Source: Mesonia aquimarina
GTDB taxonomy: Bacteria; Bacteroidota; Bacteroidia; Flavobacteriales; Flavobacteriaceae
Reading direction: 5' to 3'
Length of the DNA stretch: 64,000 bases
NCBI RefSeq assembly: GCF_003667275.1
Contig: NZ_RCNV01000008.1
Location: forward strand, 62,001-126,000
Shown here: piece after piece, positions 42,352-50,432 of the stretch
How the letters are laid out: every line of letters begins with the position of its first letter
Position numbering within the stretch: the first letter of the stretch is position 1
The notes under the pieces: model-generated
What the model was told of the DNA's origin: nothing
The model's database searches: none
Seen by the model: the letters and a program-made list of their open reading frames with translations, nothing else
Translations under genes and position numbers: made by a program

Positions 42352-43572
42352 ATGAATTTTATAGATTTATTTGCCGGTGCATCAGGTATGTCAGAGGGTT
42401 TTATTAATGCTGGCTTTGTACCTGTTTCACATATAGAAATGGATAAATATGCCTGTGATTCTATCAGAACCAGAGCGGTTTATCATTATCTAAAAGAAAA
42501 TGATAAAGAAGATTATTATAATGATTATTTAAAAGGGAATATTTCCAGGGAAGAATTATATGAGCATGCTCCTAAACAAATTTTAGATTCCGTTTTAAAT
42601 ATTGAAATTAATGATAAATCTATAAAATCTATTTTTGAAAAAATAGATAAAAGACTGGGCGATAAAGAAATTGACTTGATTATAGGAGGTCCTCCTTGTC
42701 AGGCATATTCTATATTAGGAAGGCATCAAGAAAATATAGAAAACGATCCTAGAAATAAATTATATATTCAGTACGGTAGATTTTTAAAAAAATATCAACC
42801 GAGAGCTTTTGTTTTTGAAAACGTTCCGGGTTTATTGAGCGCACAGAAAGGTCAGCATTTTAAAAACCTAAAAACATATTTTCGTAAAATGGGTTATGAA
42901 GTATATCATGATAAATTAAACTCAGCTGATTATGGTGTGTTACAGGCGCGCAAGAGAATTATAATAGTAGGATGGAGAAAAGATAATGATCATGGGTTCC
43001 CAGCTATTGAAAAAATTAAAAGAAAGTTTACAGTTAATGATTGCTTTCAGGATCTGCCCAAATTAAAACCTGGTGAGGCATTAAAGGTTACACCATATTC
43101 ATTAAATAAAAATGAATATTTAGAGAAGTATGAGTTGAGAAACGGAGTAGATTTTGTTACTCAACACATAGCCAGACCTCATAATGAGAGAGATTTAAAT
43201 ATATATAAAACAGCCATTAAAAAGTGGAATAGAGAAAGAGTACGTATTAAATATCCGGATTTGCCCTCACATCTTAAAACACATAAGAATGAGTCTTCGT
43301 TTATTGACAGGTTTAAAGTTGTAGATGGTAAGGGTGTTTCTCATACGGTGGTCGCTCATATTGCAAAAGACGGACATCATTATATTCACCCGGATATTAA
43401 ACAGTGCCGTTCAATATCTGTAAGAGAAGCTGCGAGACTTCAGTCTTTTCCAGATAACTTTTTCTTTGAAGGGCCAAGAACAGCTGCTTTTAAACAAATT
43501 GGAAATGCAGTACCGCCATTAATGGCCAGTGCTATTGCAAATAAAATGAGAGAATATTTATGTCAGATTTAA
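42352..43572 (+). CDS. DNA (cytosine-5-)-methyltransferase
   Basis: A 406-residue C5 methyltransferase. It shows motif I (LFAGASGMSEGFINAGF), motif IV with the catalytic Cys (IGGPPCQAYS, Cys about 116), motif VI (FVFENVPGLLS), motif VIII (QARKRIIIVGWR) and motifs IX-X at the end (REAARLQSFPDNF, QIGNAVPPLMASAIA). The target recognition region is about 240-330. Its stop overlaps the next gene by 13 bases. No restriction endonuclease of a known family follows. The methyl mark may tell self from non-self for the kinase-receiver pair downstream. The 230 bases upstream hold no gene. Confidence 0.95.
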   Translation: MNFIDLFAGASGMSEGFINAGFVPVSHIEMDKYACDSIRTRAVYHYLKENDKEDYYNDYLKGNISREELYEHAPKQILDSVLNIEINDKSIKSIFEKIDKRLGDKEIDLIIGGPPCQAYSILGRHQENIENDPRNKLYIQYGRFLKKYQPRAFVFENVPGLLSAQKGQHFKNLKTYFRKMGYEVYHDKLNSADYGVLQARKRIIIVGWRKDNDHGFPAIEKIKRKFTVNDCFQDLPKLKPGEALKVTPYSLNKNEYLEKYELRNGVDFVTQHIARPHNERDLNIYKTAIKKWNRERVRIKYPDLPSHLKTHKNESSFIDRFKVVDGKGVSHTVVAHIAKDGHHYIHPDIKQCRSISVREAARLQSFPDNFFFEGPRTAAFKQIGNAVPPLMASAIANKMREYLCQI

Positions 43573-45719
43573 ATATTTCAAAAGAACACGAGGCTAATTT
43601 CAAGCCTAAAGCAAGATTGCTTTTGCAATTAGGAGATCAGCTTATAAAAAATGAAAGTATTGCTTTAGTTGAATTAGTTAAAAATTCCTATGATGCCGAC
43701 GCTAACATTGTCAATATTTATATGGAGAATGTTGAAAATAAAGAAGAGGGTGTTATTATAATTGAAGATGACGGATTTGGTATGACTCCTGAAATTGTGG
43801 AAGATGTTTGGCTTGAACCAGGTAGTGATTTTAAATCAAAACAAATAAAAAATAAAGAAAAAACACCAAAATACAAAAGACTTCCAATTGGAGAAAAGGG
43901 TATTGGTCGTTTTGGAGTTCATAAGCTGGGAAATATAATCGAGCTTACTACAAAAGCAAAAAACAGTAATGAAGTATACGTTAAAATTAATTGGGAACAT
44001 TTTGATGAATATGATTATTTAAGCGATGTACCTATAACAATTATTGAACGGAAAGAGCCTAAACTTTTTTCTAAGGGAAAAACCGGAACTAATATAACTA
44101 TATCAAAATTAAGAGAATCTTGGACTAGAGGAATGGCAAGAAATGTAAAAAGATCTATAAATGCATTATCCTCTCCATTTGATAGATCAGATTTTTTTCA
44201 GCCTAATTATGAAGTTGTAGATAAACCGAAATGGTTTGATGGTATTATGGAGTGGGAAGATATCCAGGAATATTCTTTGTTTAACTTTGATATTACTTTA
44301 TCTGGAAGCAAAATAGAAAAATTTGAATATAATTTTACTCCATGGAATACTATGAGTAAAGTTTTTCCTAATAAAATTACAGAAGAAGCAAATATAGTGA
44401 GTAACTATATAAACTTAGAGTATCCTAATAGTTTTGAAAAGGAGGTTGCAGGTAAAACTATTCATTTGAATAATTATAATATTGGAGAAATTAATTTTAA
44501 GGGATATGTGTTTGATCGTGATAGCTTTGTAATGAAAATGGGGGTTTCTGATAAATCAGGTTTTAAGGGTTACTTAAATTCAAACGGAGGTGTTCGGGTT
44601 TTTAGGGATAACCTGAGGGTTTATGATTATGGAGAGCGTGAAAATGACTGGTTAGGACTAGATTACCGGAGATTTCAACAACCTGCTAAAAGAATTAGTA
44701 ATAATATTTTAATAGGCGCTGTATCTCTACAGCGTAGTGAAAGCGGTGATTTACAAGAAAAAACCAATAGAGAAGGATTTAAAGAAAATAATGCATATCA
44801 AGCATTTAAAGGGGCTATACTTCATTGTATTGAAATCATTGAAATAATAAGAGCACAGGACAAAAGAAAATTAAAGGAACGATACGGGCCAACTCCAAAA
44901 TCTGCTCCTGTTATGTCAACTTTGAATGAAGCTAAACAATTTGTTCATGATAAGGTAAAAGAAAGTAATACACAGAAAACGATTATAAATTATTTTGATA
45001 AAATTGAAGCAGATTATAAAGCTTTAAGTAAAAATCTATTAAAAGCTGCCGGTGCCGGTTTGAGTATGTCAGTAGTGGTTCATGAGGTAGAGAAGATTAT
45101 TTATGAAGTTAATACTGTACTTAAAAAAGAAAAGGCTTCTGAGCGAGTATTAAAACTTGTTGAGCACCTTTCATCTTTAATAGATGGTTATTCGGAAATA
45201 ATCAGAACTTCAGATCAACAAAGCAGTAATTTGCTAAATGTTGTAGAGCAGGCAATTTTTAATGTGGAATATAGACTTCAATCGCATCAAATAGAAGTTA
45301 TAAAAGGGTATAAAGAGAAAAAACCTAATTTCCCTAACGTTAAAATTGCCAAAAATTTACTGATTGGAAGTATTATGAATATTATAGATAATTCAATTTA
45401 TTGGCTTGATAGAAAAAAAATAAACAAGATTGAAAATAATGAGAAATTCATAAAAAAACTTTTTATTGATATTGTAGTTGAAGAAAAGACAATTAATATA
45501 ATTATCGCTGATAATGGAACTGGATTTATGATACCTACCGAAGATATGATTGAACCATTCGTTACGGCCAAATCAGGAGGTATAGGGTTAGGTCTTCATA
45601 TCGCTAGTGAAATTATGGAAGCCCAAAAGGGGAGGTTAATTTTTCCCGATGAAGGAGATTTTGATATACCAGATGAATTTAAGGAGGGTGCATCAGTAGT
45701 TTTTGAGTTTAAAAAATAA
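43560..45719 (+). CDS. Dual GHKL protein: MutL/Hsp90-like ATPase plus histidine-kinase-like module
   Basis: A 719-residue protein. The N-terminal GHKL ATPase has the N-box ELVKNSYDADA (about 38-48), DDGFGM (70-75) and GEKGIGRFG (111-119), as in MORC, MutL and Hsp90 relatives. A transducer-like beta region follows to about 430. The C-terminal part is histidine-kinase-like. A DHp-type helix carries His508 (VVHEVEK), then N-box NIIDNS (607-612), DNGTG (651-655) and GGIGLGL (673-679). Two complete GHKL modules in one chain are unusual. The receiver protein encoded five bases downstream is the likely phosphotransfer partner. A sensor of foreign DNA is inference. Confidence 0.85.
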   Translation: MSDLNISKEHEANFKPKARLLLQLGDQLIKNESIALVELVKNSYDADANIVNIYMENVENKEEGVIIIEDDGFGMTPEIVEDVWLEPGSDFKSKQIKNKEKTPKYKRLPIGEKGIGRFGVHKLGNIIELTTKAKNSNEVYVKINWEHFDEYDYLSDVPITIIERKEPKLFSKGKTGTNITISKLRESWTRGMARNVKRSINALSSPFDRSDFFQPNYEVVDKPKWFDGIMEWEDIQEYSLFNFDITLSGSKIEKFEYNFTPWNTMSKVFPNKITEEANIVSNYINLEYPNSFEKEVAGKTIHLNNYNIGEINFKGYVFDRDSFVMKMGVSDKSGFKGYLNSNGGVRVFRDNLRVYDYGERENDWLGLDYRRFQQPAKRISNNILIGAVSLQRSESGDLQEKTNREGFKENNAYQAFKGAILHCIEIIEIIRAQDKRKLKERYGPTPKSAPVMSTLNEAKQFVHDKVKESNTQKTIINYFDKIEADYKALSKNLLKAAGAGLSMSVVVHEVEKIIYEVNTVLKKEKASERVLKLVEHLSSLIDGYSEIIRTSDQQSSNLLNVVEQAIFNVEYRLQSHQIEVIKGYKEKKPNFPNVKIAKNLLIGSIMNIIDNSIYWLDRKKINKIENNEKFIKKLFIDIVVEEKTINIIIADNGTGFMIPTEDMIEPFVTAKSGGIGLGLHIASEIMEAQKGRLIFPDEGDFDIPDEFKEGASVVFEFKK

Positions 45720-45724
45720 ATATT

Positions 45725-47110
45725 ATGAGTTTACCTATTAATGGCCGTATTGCAATTGTAGATGATAAGATTGAACAGGCTCTCCCATTAATGAATAATT
45801 TTTCAAAAAGAAAAATTCCTTTTTCTTACTTTGATGCAACTAATGAAAATCTTCCTGAGGAAGACAATGTAGAAAATGATATAAGAGTATTATTCTTGGA
45901 TGTAAATCTTTTAGACAACAAAGTTAGAAAGCCCAAAGAACTTAAAGCAAAATTGATCCCCGTACTGAAACGTATTATCACAAAAAAAAACTATCCATAT
46001 GTAATCGTTTATTGGACTCGTCAGGAGGATCATACGAAAATGATTGAAAATGATATCTTTAAAAATGATCTTAAAGATAGAGCTCCTATTGCTTTTAAAA
46101 GTGTTTCAAAAGATAAGATTTTCAGTTACGCCGGAGAAATGAAGGAAGGAAGTGAAGAATTTATTGATTCTCTCTTTGAAGAAATAACAGGTTTGTTGAA
46201 TAAGATACCTGTATATAAATATCTTTTGCATTGGGAAAATTTAATTCATAATTCCGCTGATTCAACTTTGCAAGACATTTTTAAAGATTATCACGACGAA
46301 AAAGAGTGGGAACATCACGCAAATTATATTTTTTCCAGATTATCTTTAAATACACTTGGAAAATCCTCATTTAAAAAGTCATCACCAAGAGAAAAAATTA
46401 GTAGTTCATTTAATGCCATGATTTATTTGTTTAATGACACCCTAGAAACAAAAATTAATTCTTTAGATCTTCGTGAGTATCAAGAAATAACGTTAGATAG
46501 CATAAATAATACTACTATAAATCATAGTATTAATTCGAAATTTTTAATTTCTAGAAATGAAAATGATTTCGAATACCCTGGATGTGTAGTGGAGGAATTA
46601 AATCATACTCAAGAAGGAAATTTTAAAGCTCTTCAAAATAATTTAATAAATAGAGGTTTGCTAATAGATAGAATTAAAAAAGAATCCTCAGAGTTAGAAG
46701 AAAGAAAATTAGCTAAAGAGGTTGATAAGGAGGCTAAGAAAATTAGAGGGAAAATGCGGGAAAACTGGAAGAAAATATACGTAAATTTAACTCCTCTTTG
46801 TGATTTTGCCCAAGCAAAATACAAGTATAACAGATGTGTATATGGCTTATTAATCGAATCAAGTTTTCTTGAGTATATTGACACTAAGTCTGAAGCAGTT
46901 TTTTTATCCCCAAAGTTTACATTTGAAGGTAAAAGCATGGTACTTATATGTGATTTTCGCTATTTTTTTACGATTTTGAAAGGAGGTATAAAAGAAAAAG
47001 ATAATTTAAATATAGTTTTTCGTCTTAGAAGACAAATTCTGAGTGAAATTCAGTCGAAGTTAGCTAGACACGTTAATAGGCAGGGAATTCTTTTTTTAGA
47101 TGACTTTTAA
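45725..47110 (+). CDS. Receiver-domain protein with large unknown C-terminal region
   Basis: A 461-residue protein with an N-terminal response-regulator receiver domain. The acidic pair is Asp13-Asp14, the likely phosphoacceptor is Asp59 (LFLDVNLLD), and the conserved Thr98 and Lys125 positions are present. The remaining 330 residues are helical and charged, contain a Lys/Arg-rich stretch near 320-345, and match no family I recognise. This region is the candidate effector of the methyltransferase-kinase-receiver operon. The gene is the last in the element before the right attachment site. Confidence 0.7.
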   Translation: MSLPINGRIAIVDDKIEQALPLMNNFSKRKIPFSYFDATNENLPEEDNVENDIRVLFLDVNLLDNKVRKPKELKAKLIPVLKRIITKKNYPYVIVYWTRQEDHTKMIENDIFKNDLKDRAPIAFKSVSKDKIFSYAGEMKEGSEEFIDSLFEEITGLLNKIPVYKYLLHWENLIHNSADSTLQDIFKDYHDEKEWEHHANYIFSRLSLNTLGKSSFKKSSPREKISSSFNAMIYLFNDTLETKINSLDLREYQEITLDSINNTTINHSINSKFLISRNENDFEYPGCVVEELNHTQEGNFKALQNNLINRGLLIDRIKKESSELEERKLAKEVDKEAKKIRGKMRENWKKIYVNLTPLCDFAQAKYKYNRCVYGLLIESSFLEYIDTKSEAVFLSPKFTFEGKSMVLICDFRYFFTILKGGIKEKDNLNIVFRLRRQILSEIQSKLARHVNRQGILFLDDF

Positions 47111-47214
47111 TTAATGTTATCTTCTTTCATATTTTAATGATCTATTTGAGCTTAGGATTTTCCTGAAGTCTATAATAATTCTTTAAAATCAAATTCCTAA
47201 TATAGTTGTAAGGA

Positions 47215-47236
47215 GGTGTACCTATAAGTGCACCTA
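47215..47236. promoter_or_regulatory. Candidate right arm-type integrase binding sites
   Basis: GGTGTACCTA (47215-47224) and AGTGCACCTA (47227-47236) are spaced by 12 bases, like the pair inside the integrase start. They lie about 80 bases from the right repeat. Confidence 0.5.
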
Positions 47237-47316
47237 TTTACGACTAAAAAAGTTTAATTTAAAATTATATAAGCCTGAAAATCAGCGCCTATTTCTTATA
47301 AAAACAGAGGATCTTT

Positions 47317-47378
47317 ATTCAAAATCCAGTTTCTTCGGAAGTGCGGGTTCGATTCCCGCCTCGAGTACTGAATTAAAA
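47317..47378. repeat. Right attachment site (attR) of the element
   Basis: A 62-base perfect copy of 16753-16814, containing the 3' half of tRNA-Leu. It is not a tRNA gene because the acceptor 5' strand and D arm are missing. About 50 bases to its left also resemble the left side of the third copy (aagcctgaaaatca shared). Confidence 0.93.
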
Positions 47379-47404
47379 ACCTCTGTAAATGCAGAGGTTT
47401 TGTT
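47374..47404 (+). terminator. Terminator following attR
   Basis: AACCTCTG (47378-47385) and CAGAGGTT (47392-47399) form an eight-base-pair stem with T-rich 3' flank. It is the tRNA terminator that would be used if the 30-kb element were absent. Confidence 0.65.
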
Positions 47405-47516
47405 GTTTATATAATATTATCTTATTTTAAAATAAATTGACATTTAAATAATAATGTTGTTAAAATAAATTAAAAGTCATAATTTTATAAGCTATCTATT
47501 GAATTGTTTATAAATT

Positions 47517-48335
47517 ATGGTTGAAGTCTACAGAATTCCAAAGCTTTACTTTTATGTATTACTTTTTTTTATAAACATAATTGTTGCTCAAACTAGTGAC
47601 ATGGTTTATATGTTAGACGGCAAAGTTAATGAAGGGAAGGTAACCGCTATTAAACAAAATTCTATTAAATTTATTTATACAGGTGAAGATTTGGAGTATT
47701 CTTTTAAAAAAGAAAAAATTCATAAAATAGAATTTTCTAGTGGACGTATACAAGAAATAAACCCAGTAGAACACAAGACTGCATCTGTAAGTACAAAAAA
47801 TAAACTTGCTATTATTCCATTTACCATGGTGTCTAACGATGCCGCTCTAACTCAAAAAACTGTAGCGGAAGATATACAGCATTCTTCAGTAATTTCCTTT
47901 GAAAAGCACACAACAGGATTAACCATCGTAGATCCTTTAAAAGTTAATGCGTTACTGATTAAAAATAGTATTACATCAGAAAGTATAAAACAGTTTATGC
48001 CTAATGAATTGGCAGAAATTTTAGGAGTTGAATACGTTGTGTATGGTATTGCGACCATTAATTACAAAGGTTCTAGATCTTCAGGTAGTACAAGCAGTGT
48101 ATATAAAGAAAAAGATGAAAAATCTAAAGGCAAAACAACAGGTAAATCCTATGGTTCTAATTACTCTTCTACTACTGAGGAGTATAATACAAATATAGAG
48201 ATGACTATTTATAATGATAAAGGGAACAATGTTTATAGTGTAAAAAGGAATTCTTTTGGTTCATCGTTAGATTCTTATAAGGCTACTTTGGATTATCTGA
48301 TCAAGAGGTGTCCGTGGGGTTCTAAAGGTAAATAA
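47517..48335 (+). CDS. Exported protein with CsgG-like region
   Basis: A 272-residue protein with an N-terminal signal peptide (KLYFYVLLFFINIIVAQ). A small beta domain follows (MVYMLDGKVNEGKVTAI, about 30-80). A CsgG/penicillin-binding-activator-like domain comes after it (KLAIIPFTMVSNDAALTQKT to LGVEYVVYGIATI, about 100-180). The last part is low-complexity and Ser/Lys-rich before a beta end. It acts in the periplasm or outer membrane. Together with the next gene it is the entire content of the 2.2-kb remnant. Confidence 0.6.
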   Translation: MVEVYRIPKLYFYVLLFFINIIVAQTSDMVYMLDGKVNEGKVTAIKQNSIKFIYTGEDLEYSFKKEKIHKIEFSSGRIQEINPVEHKTASVSTKNKLAIIPFTMVSNDAALTQKTVAEDIQHSSVISFEKHTTGLTIVDPLKVNALLIKNSITSESIKQFMPNELAEILGVEYVVYGIATINYKGSRSSGSTSSVYKEKDEKSKGKTTGKSYGSNYSSTTEEYNTNIEMTIYNDKGNNVYSVKRNSFGSSLDSYKATLDYLIKRCPWGSKGK

Positions 48336-48445
48336 ACTTAGTTATATGTATATTGATTGTAAGCTTAACACTTGATTTATTCAATTTAAAAACTCTTTTT
48401 TTGGCCGCTTAGGTTGATTGTTCTTTAATCTTAATTACTGAATTT

Positions 48446-49417
48446 ATGTATAAAATTAAACTTGCCTTATTGTTTTTGTTTCTTATCATCGTAAAAGTAA
48501 AAGCACAGACTGCAGACAGTACTACGGTTAAAAGCTATACAGATAAGTTAGCGTATTCTCTGAATTTCAGTACAGATATAGAAGAGTATTTTATATCTGA
48601 TGGTGATATATCAGTACATTTAGAATCTAATAATTCAGTAAAACTATCGGCACAAGTCAATTATAGTTTTATAAATTTTAGTTTTGGTTTTGCGCCAAGT
48701 TTTTTACCAGGTAATGATGATGATGAATTAAAAGGGGAAAGCTCACTCACCGATTATCAGCTTAATCTATTTCCGGGGAGATTTGTTCAAAGCTTACATT
48801 ATCGGCGAATAAAAGGTTTCTATGTGGAAAATACAGAAGACTTTTTCTCTAACTGGACAGAAGGCGAGGATGCTTATTTACAGTTTCCTGACTTAAAAGC
48901 CACTACGTGGGGAGGTAGTACGGGTTATGTGCTAAATCCTGATTTTTCAATTAGATCTGCTCTCAATCAGCAGGAATGGCAAATTATAAGCGTAGGAAGT
49001 TTAGTGCCTCAGCTGTCATATGATTTTATAAAATTAACTAATCGTACTAATGAGGTTGATTCAAAAGAAAATCAAATAGATATTAATGCTGCCTTGGGTT
49101 ACTATTATAATTGGGCGATATCATCTAAATTAGTAATATCTCCTTATATAAATGCAGGTATTGGTCCTAGGTTTTATAAATATACGAGGGAAGATATAGA
49201 GGAAAAAGATTCTTACTTTGTTACAAAATATGGAGGTGGTGTTCAGTTTTCTTATAATACCGATAAATTATTTATGGGGTTGCGAGGAAGTTTTAAAGGG
49301 GCGTATTTTAATACAACCAGTGATGATGTAACAAACAATATTTGGTTTGGGGTATTTTATTTAGGTTATAGATTTGATCCTCCGGAATTCTTAAGAAAAT
49401 TAAATAGCAAATCATAA
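48446..49417 (+). CDS. Outer-membrane beta-barrel-like protein (DUF4421-like)
   Basis: A 323-residue protein with signal peptide (MYKIKLALLFLFLIIVKVKAQ). The mature part alternates hydrophobic and polar residues with many aromatics (YSFINFSFGFAPSFLPG, FVQSLHYRRIKGFYVE, YYYNWAISSKLVISPYI, FGVFYLGYRF). This fits a small outer-membrane beta barrel and resembles DUF4421. It follows the CsgG-like gene after 110 bases in the same orientation. Confidence 0.6.
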   Translation: MYKIKLALLFLFLIIVKVKAQTADSTTVKSYTDKLAYSLNFSTDIEEYFISDGDISVHLESNNSVKLSAQVNYSFINFSFGFAPSFLPGNDDDELKGESSLTDYQLNLFPGRFVQSLHYRRIKGFYVENTEDFFSNWTEGEDAYLQFPDLKATTWGGSTGYVLNPDFSIRSALNQQEWQIISVGSLVPQLSYDFIKLTNRTNEVDSKENQIDINAALGYYYNWAISSKLVISPYINAGIGPRFYKYTREDIEEKDSYFVTKYGGGVQFSYNTDKLFMGLRGSFKGAYFNTTSDDVTNNIWFGVFYLGYRFDPPEFLRKLNSKS

Positions 49418-49443
49418 TAAACCTTGTTTTTAGGTGAACAAAA

Positions 49444-49465
49444 AATGCACCTATAATTGTACCTA
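49444..49465. promoter_or_regulatory. Arm-type site pair at the outer right end
   Basis: AATGCACCTA (49444-49453) and ATTGTACCTA (49456-49465) repeat with a 12-base period. They match the pairs at 16889 and 47215 in motif and spacing. Confidence 0.5.
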
Positions 49466-49545
49466 TTTAATAGTAAAAAATTTCACTTTTAAAATATACA
49501 AGCCTGAAAATCAAACCCTATTTTTTGTAAAAACAGCGGATGTTT

Positions 49546-49598
49546 ATTCAAAATCCAGTTTCTTCGGAAGTGCGGGTTCGATTCCCGCCTCGAGTACT
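49546..49598. repeat. Third copy of the tRNA-Leu attachment repeat
   Basis: Fifty-three bases identical to the first part of attL and attR. It marks the outer boundary of the tandem array and therefore the original chromosomal 3' end of the site. Confidence 0.93.
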
Positions 49599-49605
49599 TA
49601 ATTAC

Positions 49606-49640
49606 AAAACCCCTGAATTTTCAGGGGTTTTTTGTTTTTT
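49606..49640 (+). terminator. Strong terminator after the outer repeat
   Basis: AAAACCCCTGA (49606-49616) and TCAGGGGTTTT (49621-49631) form a perfect 11-base-pair stem with a four-base loop and a T-rich tail. It is probably the ancestral terminator of tRNA-Leu. Confidence 0.8.
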
Positions 49641-49751
49641 GGGTTGTAAAAAATCTATAAGATTGAAACGATCTCTATGCAAAAAAATAATAGACTTTTA
49701 TAGTTTGTGGTATGCTCGATTTGGAATAACAATAGGGTTATTTTTTTAAAA

Positions 49752-50393
49752 TTAATTAACTCTCTCTAAGGTTATATCATTTGGAATGCTAAAATAAGGC
49801 TCTCCTTGATATGCATCTTCATCATAATTACCACAAAAGACACAGGCAATTTCAAAATGAATTTTATCTGGACTATTAGGGTCAGAGTTCAATACTCTCG
49901 ATATTAACGCACTTGGTGTTATTGGTTCGCCTCCAGGGGCATCTAAAGAGATATTCAAAGAAGGAATAGAGTATGCTTCTGTTAGTCTACCATAATCTAT
50001 AATTAATCCTTGCAATAAAGTTCCAGACTTTGCATATAAACTAGGATAATTATCTAAAGGAGAACTATAAACTAACGTATTATTTTCATATAACTTATAA
50101 CTTAGACCAATTCCGTCTTCATATAGATTGACATCAGGTGTAACCGTATGGTGTTTCGTGATCTTCTGTAAAATAATTTCAAACTTTTTATTGCCATTTA
50201 CATATTCCCAAGTACCTTCAAAATAGTCTAAGTATCCATTAACATCTTTATAATAGTATAAGCCTGAACTATAGAAGTCTGCTGGCAAATTATATTCTTT
50301 TCCTCTTTCAATTACTATTTGCCCTTTACAGATTAAAGTTGAAGCGAGAAATAATAGTAGTAAAAAGTAATTTTTAAAAGTGGTATTTGTCAT
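49752..50393 (-). CDS. DUF6705-like secreted protein
   Basis: A 213-residue protein with a signal peptide (FKNYFLLLLFLASTLICKGQ). The core pattern (YYYKDVNGYLDYFEGTWEYV, FEIILQKITKH, ENNTLVYSSPL) fits DUF6705, a family of flavobacterial exported proteins with lipocalin-like beta character and no known function. A paralogue follows at 50433-51077 in the same orientation. Confidence 0.7.
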   Translation of the reverse strand: MTNTTFKNYFLLLLFLASTLICKGQIVIERGKEYNLPADFYSSGLYYYKDVNGYLDYFEGTWEYVNGNKKFEIILQKITKHHTVTPDVNLYEDGIGLSYKLYENNTLVYSSPLDNYPSLYAKSGTLLQGLIIDYGRLTEAYSIPSLNISLDAPGGEPITPSALISRVLNSDPNSPDKIHFEIACVFCGNYDEDAYQGEPYFSIPNDITLERVN

Positions 50394-50432
50394 AACATTT
50401 TTCTTATTCTTAAAAAAGTTGAATTATTTCAT

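Larger units (their letters stand above)
16753..47378. mobile_element. Integrative element in tRNA-Leu, candidate non-tailed prophage with defence cargo
   Basis: The boundaries are 62-bp perfect direct repeats at 16753-16814 and 47317-47378, the left one lying in tRNA-Leu. A tyrosine integrase is the first gene inside. Gene content falls into four parts. These are a leftward virion and lysis-like block (18.3-34.3 kb), a leftward control and replication-like block (34.7-40.6 kb), a divergent XRE repressor, and a rightward defence-like cargo (41.2-47.1 kb). I recognise no terminase, portal, tail, sheath, relaxase, VirB4 or coupling ATPase gene. The viral interpretation is inference from fibre, lysis, transglycosylase and capsid-like candidates. 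The integrated nature itself is directly shown by the repeats. Confidence 0.85.
47379..49598. mobile_element. Second, 2.2-kb element remnant between tandem att repeats
   Basis: The segment between the second and third copies of the tRNA-Leu 3' repeat has two envelope genes and no integrase. Its right end has the same arm-type pair and the same left-flank motif as the right end of the 30-kb element. It is best read as the remains of an older element, or as a passenger that could be moved by the neighbour's integrase. Confidence 0.7.

Noticed and set aside
42352-47110. Classical type II restriction-modification system
   Set aside because: The methyltransferase is clear, but neither neighbour shows a PD-(D/E)xK, HNH or Vsr-type nuclease motif that I can identify.
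47317-47378. Additional tRNA-Leu gene at attR
   Set aside because: Only the part from the anticodon loop to the 3' end is present; the 5' acceptor strand and D arm are missing.
16753-47378. Integrative conjugative element
   Set aside because: I find no relaxase, VirB4-like ATPase, coupling protein or other Tra genes, despite the ArdC-like domain.
49540-49749. Short plus-strand reading frame over the third att repeat
   Set aside because: Its first part is translated tRNA-Leu sequence and a terminator hairpin, and the rest has no protein-like features.
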